Source: Candidatus Staskawiczbacteria bacterium (GTDB lineage: Bacteria; Patescibacteria; Paceibacteria; Paceibacterales; Staskawiczbacteraceae). From it: a DNA stretch of 64,000 bases. Within the stretch, counting starts at the first letter, position 1. Each line of letters starts with the position of its first letter. A program made the position numbers and the translations under genes. The stretch is from NCBI GenBank assembly GCA_903835075.1, contig CAILLM010000004.1, positions 1 through 64,000 on the forward strand, in the 5' to 3' direction. Of this stretch, positions 58,904-64,000 are shown in pieces. A model generated the notes under the pieces. It did not search any database. It saw nothing but the letters and a program-made list of their open reading frames with translations, and was not told the DNA's origin.

Positions 58904-60542
58904 AAAAATTCTTAATTCTCAATCAAAAAGTATAAGCTCAGCTTCTTTAATTCTAGCTGTTTCATCTTTAATGTCAGCTGTTTTGGGTTTGTTACGAGAC
59001 CGTCTTTTGGCTGGGACATTCGGTGCAGGTGATAAGCTAGATGTCTATTATTCTGCTTTTACGGTGCCAGATTTTATTGCCTTAATTTTAATTTTTGGTG
59101 CTATATCAGCGGCAGTTATTCCAATATTTAGCGGGTATTTAATTAAATCAAAAGACGAAGCTTGGAAATATTTTTCAACTCTTTTAAATGTTTTTTTAGG
59201 GTTTTTAATTATTATTTCATTTATTTTAATAATTTTTGCCCCATCAATTATTTCAGTGACAGCTCCTGGATTTTCGGGACAAAAAAAAGAACTGGCAATT
59301 TTGTTAATGCGTATTATGTTTTTAAGTCCAATTATTTTGGGGGCCTCAAATATGATAAGTGGGGTTTTGCAAATTTTCCATAGATTTTTAGTGACAGCTT
59401 TGGCGCCATTATTATATAATTTGGGAATAATAATTGGAATTGTATTTTTTGTACCAACATTTGGTTTGCAGGGTTTGGCGTGGGGGGTTGTTTTGGGTGG
59501 GGTTTTACACTTGTTAATTCAATTGCCTTCATTATTTTTTTCTGGTTTTAGATACAAAGCAAGTTTTAATTACAAAGATCCAGGAGTGGTAAAAACAGTT
59601 AAGCTTATGGCGCCGAGGTCTTTGGGACTGGGGGCAGGGCAGTTAAACACAATTGCTACCACATCTATTGCTTCTACATTAATGGCAGGGTCTATTGCTG
59701 TTTTTAATTTGGCAAATAATTTATCATCAATTTTGGTTAATGCCATTGCAGCTTCTGTTTCAACAGCTTCTTTCCCATCGATGTCTATGGCGTTCTTGAA
59801 AAATGAGAATGATGAATTTTTAAATAAATTTTCAAGCATATTTCGTCAAATAATTTTTTTAACAATTCCAATTAGTTTGTTGCTTTTAACTTTAAGGGCT
59901 CAAATAGTTAGAGTGGTTTTAGGTGTGGGTAAGTTTGGTTGGGCTGATACTAGATTAACAACAGCCTGCCTTGGAATACTGGCCCTAAATTTAATAGCTC
60001 AATCTATTATTCTATTTTTATCAAAGACTTTTTATGCAGCCCATAACACAAAAATTCCTGCAGTGGTTAGCGGATTGACTGTTGCATTTAATATTATTTT
60101 AAGTCTTTTGCTTGTATGGCTTGTAAGATTTTCAGCAGGATTTAGTCTGTATTTACAAAATCTTTTAAGGTTGGGAGGAGTAGCTAATGTGGGCGTAATT
60201 GCCTTATCTTTGGCTTATACAATAACAGCTGTAATTGAATGTTCTTTGCTTTTATATTTATTTAATAAAAAATTTCCAAAATTAAAAACTAAGCAAATTT
60301 TAAGTTCTTTCTATAAAATAATAACAGCTAGTTTGATAATGTTTCTTATAACTTTTGCAACAAGACAATTTTTAGGTTCTATTATAAGTTTACAAACATT
60401 TTGGGGAATATTTTTTCAATTGGTGATTTCTGGTACTGTTGGTGTTGCAGTATATGCTGTTACTACATATTTATTAAAATCTCCAGAAAACAAAGCTATT
60501 ATAGATTCATTCTTAAAAAAGTTTTTATCCCAGAATAAATAA
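58896..60542 (+). CDS. murJ: Lipid II flippase MurJ (MviN)
   Basis: 548 aa with about 14 membrane helices of the MOP superfamily. Typical early motif SLMSAVLGLLRDRLLAGTFG, then DVYYSAFTVPDFIALILIFG, AISAAVIPIFSGYLIKSKDE, APRSLGLGAGQLNTIATTSI, and a Phe-rich C-terminal pair. It flips undecaprenyl-linked peptidoglycan precursor to the outer face. Its neighbours are an F420-ligase-like gene (overlapping) and lepA (1-bp gap). Confidence 0.95.
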   Translation: MFKKILNSQSKSISSASLILAVSSLMSAVLGLLRDRLLAGTFGAGDKLDVYYSAFTVPDFIALILIFGAISAAVIPIFSGYLIKSKDEAWKYFSTLLNVFLGFLIIISFILIIFAPSIISVTAPGFSGQKKELAILLMRIMFLSPIILGASNMISGVLQIFHRFLVTALAPLLYNLGIIIGIVFFVPTFGLQGLAWGVVLGGVLHLLIQLPSLFFSGFRYKASFNYKDPGVVKTVKLMAPRSLGLGAGQLNTIATTSIASTLMAGSIAVFNLANNLSSILVNAIAASVSTASFPSMSMAFLKNENDEFLNKFSSIFRQIIFLTIPISLLLLTLRAQIVRVVLGVGKFGWADTRLTTACLGILALNLIAQSIILFLSKTFYAAHNTKIPAVVSGLTVAFNIILSLLLVWLVRFSAGFSLYLQNLLRLGGVANVGVIALSLAYTITAVIECSLLLYLFNKKFPKLKTKQILSSFYKIITASLIMFLITFATRQFLGSIISLQTFWGIFFQLVISGTVGVAVYAVTTYLLKSPENKAIIDSFLKKFLSQNK

Positions 60543-60543
60543 T

Positions 60544-62346
60544 ATGCAAGAAAACATAAGAAACTTTTCAATAATTGCTCACATTGACCATGGAAAATCA
60601 ACTTTAGCTGATAGGCTTTTGGAGTTGACTAATACAATAGATAAAAAGAAAATGATGCCACAGTTTTTAGATTCAATGGATTTGGAAAGAGAAAAGGGGA
60701 TTACCATAAAACTAAAAGCCATAAGAATGAATTATAATTTTGAAGGGCAAGAGTATATCTTAAATTTAGTTGATACTCCTGGTCATGTAGATTTTTCTTA
60801 TGAAGTTTCTAGATCTATGGAAGCTGTAGAGGGTGCAGTTTTATTGGTTGATGCAACCCAAGGAGTCCAAGCACAGACATTGGCGAATTTAGAATTAGCA
60901 AAGCAACAAAATTTAAAAATTATTCCAGTTATAAACAAAATAGACAGCCCAATTGCCAATGTTGAAGAGACAGTTGAAGAGCTTTCTAATTTATTACAAA
61001 TTTCTGGTGACGAAATTTTAAAAATTTCTGCCAAAAGTGGATTAAATGTGGAGCAAGTTTTAAAAACCGTTATTAAAGAAGTCCCTGCTCCAAAAGAATC
61101 AGCTATTAATGATTTCAGGGCCTTAATTTTTGATTCAGAATATGATTCTTTTAAGGGTGTTATAGCTTATGTAAGAGTTATTGATGGAGAAATTTCTAGT
61201 GGCGAAAAAATTGAATTAATGGCGACAGGTGCTTTGGCTGAGGCAAAAGAAGTAGGATATTTAAACCCTACATTTTCATCACATGGTAAAATTAAAGCAG
61301 GAGACATTGGGTATATAGCAACGGGTATAAAAGAACCTGGTAAAGTTACTGCCGGAGACACAATTATAAAAATGCAAACAGCAGCAACAAAAGGCACTGT
61401 TTCAGCTTTGCCAGGATATCAAAAACCAAAACCAATGGTTTTTGCCAGTCTATATCCCGAAAGTCCTGATGACTTTGATTTATTAAAAGTTGCATTATCT
61501 AAATTAAAGCTTTCTGATCCTGCGCTTGTTTATGAGCAAGAAATGAAAGAAGCTTTGGGGAGGGGTTTTAATTGTGGATTTTTAGGAACTCTTCATATAG
61601 AAATAATTTCAGAAAGATTGCAAAGAGAATTTGGTTTGGAATTAGTAATTTCCATACCATCAGTTGTTTATAAAATTTTTGATTTAAAAGGGAAAGAAAC
61701 AATGATTTATTCTGCTTCAGATTGGCCAGAAAATCCTTCCTCTATAAAACACACCGAAGAGCCTTGGGTTTCTTTAGAGGTCATTGCCCCAGCAAGTCAA
61801 ATGGGTAAGTTAATGGAAATTTTAAAAAGTTTAAGAGGAAATTATGTTACAACAAATTATTTAAGTGCCGAAAGAGTTATTATTGTTTTTGAAACTCCCT
61901 TGCGTGGAATAATTGCTAACCTTTACGATAAGATAAAAACAGCCAGTCAGGGCTATGCTTCAATGAGTTATAATATTTTAGGATATAGGCCAGCAAAATT
62001 AGTAAAAATGGAAATTTGGGTTGCTGGTAAAAAAGAAGAGGCTTTTTCAAGAATTGTTGCAGAAGATGAAGCTTATTTTGAAGGTAAAAAAATGGTTGAA
62101 AAACTAAAAGATGTTTTACCTCCAGAGCAATTTTCTGTTGCCTTACAGGCAGTGATAGGGGGAAAGGTTATTGCACGAGAAACAATTAAGGCATACATGA
62201 AAGATGTGGCAGGATATTTATATGGCGGGGATGTAACCAGAAAAAACAAACTTAGAGACAAGCAGAAAAAAGGTAAAAAATTAATGAAGCAAAAAGGAAA
62301 GGTCAATGTTCCCACGAAAGCGTTTTTAGAAGTATTTAGAGCATAA
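60544..62346 (+). CDS. lepA: Elongation factor 4 (LepA), translational GTPase
   Basis: 600 aa, full length. G1 IIAHIDHGKSTLADRLLELT, G2 region EREKGITIKLKAIRMNYNFE, G3 VDTPGHVDFSYEVSRSMEAV, G4 INKIDSP and G5 ISAKSG; then EF-G-like domains and the LepA-specific C-terminal domain (YLYGGDVTRKNKLRDKQKKG, KLMKQKGKVNVPTKAFLEVF). Acts on the ribosome in back-translocation or assembly under stress. A strong terminator follows. Confidence 0.97.
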   Translation: MQENIRNFSIIAHIDHGKSTLADRLLELTNTIDKKKMMPQFLDSMDLEREKGITIKLKAIRMNYNFEGQEYILNLVDTPGHVDFSYEVSRSMEAVEGAVLLVDATQGVQAQTLANLELAKQQNLKIIPVINKIDSPIANVEETVEELSNLLQISGDEILKISAKSGLNVEQVLKTVIKEVPAPKESAINDFRALIFDSEYDSFKGVIAYVRVIDGEISSGEKIELMATGALAEAKEVGYLNPTFSSHGKIKAGDIGYIATGIKEPGKVTAGDTIIKMQTAATKGTVSALPGYQKPKPMVFASLYPESPDDFDLLKVALSKLKLSDPALVYEQEMKEALGRGFNCGFLGTLHIEIISERLQREFGLELVISIPSVVYKIFDLKGKETMIYSASDWPENPSSIKHTEEPWVSLEVIAPASQMGKLMEILKSLRGNYVTTNYLSAERVIIVFETPLRGIIANLYDKIKTASQGYASMSYNILGYRPAKLVKMEIWVAGKKEEAFSRIVAEDEAYFEGKKMVEKLKDVLPPEQFSVALQAVIGGKVIARETIKAYMKDVAGYLYGGDVTRKNKLRDKQKKGKKLMKQKGKVNVPTKAFLEVFRA

Positions 62347-62354
62347 AAAATTAA

Positions 62355-62384
62355 AAGCCCGCCAAAATGTTGGCGGGCTTTTTT
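62355..62384 (+). terminator. Rho-independent terminator after lepA
   Basis: AAGCCCGCCAA (62355-62365) and TTGGCGGGCTT (62370-62380), loop AATG, T-run to 62384. Confidence 0.94.
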
Positions 62385-62424
62385 ATATGTAGTATAATAA
62401 TAGAATATAAATAATTTTTTAAAA

Positions 62425-63780
62425 ATGAAAATAAAAATATTTTTAATTGGAATGTTACTAATCGTGATTTTGGCTATTTCGTCTGTTGTGTCTGCGCAGG
62501 TAATGACAGAGGCACAACGTCAATCATTTATTGCACAACTTCAAGCACAGATAGCTCAATTAACTCAGCAAATAGCTAATATTATAGCACAAAGACAAGC
62601 TAGCGATGTTGCTTGGTGTTATACTTTTAATAATAATTTGGGGTTTGCAGATTCTGGCTCATCAGAAGTTTTAAATTTGCATACAGCTTTGCAAAAATCT
62701 GGGTTTTCTTATGTTCCTGATGGTGTAACAACTTATTCAACGGGAACTTCTGAGGCAGTCAAACAGTTTCAAACGAAATACAAGATTAAGGCAACAACAA
62801 TAGGATATTTTGGAGAAACAACTAGAACAAAATTAAATTCACTCTATGGATGTAAATGTACTTCTTCTTGGCAGTCTGGTCCATGGAGTATTTGTGCAAA
62901 TAGCATACAAACAAGAACAGTTGTTGATTTAAATAATTGCGGAACAACAACAAATAAGCCAGCAGAAAAGCAATCTTGTACAGTTAAGCCTATTGATGTT
63001 TCAGTTAATGCTTCTGATGGTCCTGTAGATATTTTTTTAACACTGGGGACAGGGGCTAGCGTGATTAATACGGGCATTCATTTATCTACAAGTGTAAATC
63101 TGCAATGGTCTGGGCCAAGTGTTTCTTCTTGCACAGCTTCTGACTCTTTAACTCCAACATTTTTTTCAGGGTACGTGTCTGCCAGCGGTTCACAAGTGGT
63201 TAATTTATCCGGAAATATAGCAGGAGATTCAAGTACTAATAAGGTTTCTGATACTTTTAAAATAAGTTGTATTTCAACTTTAACTGGTGCTAAGGTCAAT
63301 GACAGTATAACAGTAAACGTCTTTTATACTGCAAGTTCAAATTGTACCACAAGCTGGAATTGCACTGCTTGGAGTAATTGTGCTAGCGGAAAACATTCTA
63401 GAACCTGCACAGACTCTAACGGCTGTGGGTCTTTGGTAAACAAGCCTGCAGTTTCTGAGTCTTGCACAGTTGTTGCTTGCAAACCTTCTTGGCAACCTGG
63501 CTCATGGAGTGATTGTGTGGGCGGCAAACAAACTCGAACTGTCATTGATACAAACAATTGTGGCACAACAACAGGAAAATTATCAACCAGCCAAACTTGT
63601 TGTGTAGCTAAATGCTTAGATCAGTCTGGTGATATATGGGCCATAAGTTGTTCGGGGACTCCAACAAAATGTGCTACAGGTAAAACGTGTGAAGAAACTT
63701 ATAGCACTAGCAACGTTTATGTGGATGGGGTAGTCCAAACAACAAAAACTCTAACAGGAACGCATTGCATAACCCCGTAA
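62425..63780 (+). CDS. Secreted protein with peptidoglycan-binding domain and thrombospondin-type repeats
   Basis: 451 aa. Signal peptide ~1-24 (IFLIGMLLIVILAISSVVSA), coiled coil (FIAQLQAQIAQLTQQIANII), a PG_binding_1-like domain (EVLNLHTALQKSGFSYVPDG, TSEAVKQFQTKYKIKATTIG, YFGETTRTKLNSLYG), then three thrombospondin-1-like repeats: SSWQSGPWSICANSIQTRTV, TSWNCTAWSNCASGKHSRTC and PSWQPGSWSDCVGGKQTRTV, each with paired Cys and ending NNCGTTTxK or NGCGSLVNK. A beta domain separates the first from the other two. A surface adhesion role is likely. It ends with a terminator facing a gene on the other strand. Confidence 0.87.
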   Translation: MKIKIFLIGMLLIVILAISSVVSAQVMTEAQRQSFIAQLQAQIAQLTQQIANIIAQRQASDVAWCYTFNNNLGFADSGSSEVLNLHTALQKSGFSYVPDGVTTYSTGTSEAVKQFQTKYKIKATTIGYFGETTRTKLNSLYGCKCTSSWQSGPWSICANSIQTRTVVDLNNCGTTTNKPAEKQSCTVKPIDVSVNASDGPVDIFLTLGTGASVINTGIHLSTSVNLQWSGPSVSSCTASDSLTPTFFSGYVSASGSQVVNLSGNIAGDSSTNKVSDTFKISCISTLTGAKVNDSITVNVFYTASSNCTTSWNCTAWSNCASGKHSRTCTDSNGCGSLVNKPAVSESCTVVACKPSWQPGSWSDCVGGKQTRTVIDTNNCGTTTGKLSTSQTCCVAKCLDQSGDIWAISCSGTPTKCATGKTCEETYSTSNVYVDGVVQTTKTLTGTHCITP

Positions 63781-63802
63781 ATAAATTTACAGTTTAAAAA
63801 AG

Positions 63803-63829
63803 TCCAAGATTATTTCTTGGATTTTTTTT
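63803..63829. terminator. Terminator between converging genes
   Basis: TCCAAGA (63803-63809), loop, TCTTGGA (63815-63821), T-run to 63829; an A-run on the left lets it work on the minus strand too. Confidence 0.85.
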
Positions 63830-63848
63830 GTATTTTCCATTTAAAAAA

Positions 63849-64000
63849 TTATACTTCGAAAGATTGGCCCATTGTGGGAATTTCTATGGGCAAGCCTGGA
63901 TGAGACTTTTCCATTAAATCTTTAAAAATTGTTGCTTGGGGAAGCTCTGTATGAACTAAAAATAGTTTTTGCAAATTTTTGACGTGAGAAATATATGAAG
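63849..64000 (-). CDS. MBL-fold (beta-CASP type) protein, C-terminal end (5' partial)
   Basis: The minus-strand frame is open from the window edge to TAA at 63849-63851 and reads SYISHVKNLQKLFLVHTELP, QATIFKDLMEKSHPGLPIEI, PTMGQSFEV. FLVHTELPQATIF followed by a short helix and IPxxGQSFEV is the usual end of beta-CASP metallo-beta-lactamase nucleases (CPSF/RNase J-like), where LVHGE precedes the final strand. Only ~50 residues are visible, so the precise type is not determined. Confidence 0.72.
   Translation of the reverse strand, partial: SYISHVKNLQKLFLVHTELPQATIFKDLMEKSHPGLPIEIPTMGQSFEV

Noticed and set aside
1..64000. Recoding of TGA (as Gly or Trp), as in some Patescibacteria and Mycoplasma
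   Set aside because: Several genes end cleanly at TGA (for example 2794, 5339, 16268, 38162), Trp is encoded by TGG, and no conserved gene is interrupted by TGA.
1..64000. tRNA, 16S/23S/5S rRNA, tmRNA or SRP RNA genes
   Set aside because: No such sequences were recognised in the gaps; the only structured RNA I can support is RNase P RNA.

Overview
The window is AT-rich (about one third G+C by eye), densely coded, mostly on the + strand, and uses the standard bacterial code with TGA as stop. It most likely comes from a Candidate Phyla Radiation (Patescibacteria, Parcubacteria-like) chromosome. Grounds: several secreted proteins combining a coiled coil with a peptidoglycan-binding domain, large unfamiliar Cys-rich zinc-ribbon proteins, VirD4/HerA-like ATPases in a minimal setting, reduced versions of core enzymes, and GC-rich palindromes scattered between and inside genes. 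The assignment is an inference from gene content; no taxonomic marker such as 16S rRNA is present.

Layout. 1-3163: surface proteins (a dockerin-bearing Ig-domain protein cut by the window edge, a membrane-anchored cohesin-like protein, and a decayed Ig-domain fragment), then three small unknown genes, two of them diverged paralogues and two sharing a 39-bp leader. 3222-8867: rlmN, a DeoR-type HTH protein, a small GIY-YIG nuclease framed by an inverted repeat, an ECF sigma factor with a likely membrane anti-sigma partner, and a probable S-layer/major surface protein with strong codon bias. 8891-11140 (-): O-antigen-ligase/Wzy-like membrane protein with TPRs.

11301-31475: a roughly 20-kb co-directional surface-glycan cluster. 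It opens with a small HTH protein behind a near-consensus promoter that would give a leaderless mRNA. It holds a UDP-sugar-dehydrogenase-like protein, nucleotidyltransferases, a glycosyltransferase-NeuB fusion, sugar epimerases, a flippase, several glycosyltransferases, a UDP-GlcNAc 2-epimerase, a GH43-like propeller, a phosphoglycosyl transferase, a split transketolase lacking its third domain, an aminotransferase and a CapD-type dehydratase. Together these suggest a lipid-linked glycan containing a nonulosonic (sialic-acid-like) sugar.

31504-42520: secreted metallopeptidase, murB, hpf, secA, CAP-domain protein, phosphodiesterase, secD/secF, and a sigma-region-4/HARE-HTH protein. 42587-55069: the most unusual region. 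A small membrane protein, a larger membrane protein and a VirD4-like ATPase are followed by four tandem paralogous Cys-rich proteins of 554-591 aa, a CutA-like protein and a second VirD4-like ATPase. 55159-64000: pgk, a DHH phosphoesterase, a Cys-rich mini membrane protein, RNase P RNA (- strand), an F420-ligase-like protein, murJ, lepA, a secreted protein with thrombospondin-like repeats, and the tail of an MBL-fold (beta-CASP-like) protein on the - strand.

Regulation visible from sequence: several TTGACA/TATAAT-type promoters, many with very short leaders, and a set of strong hairpin-plus-T terminators, some of which can act in both directions between converging transcripts.
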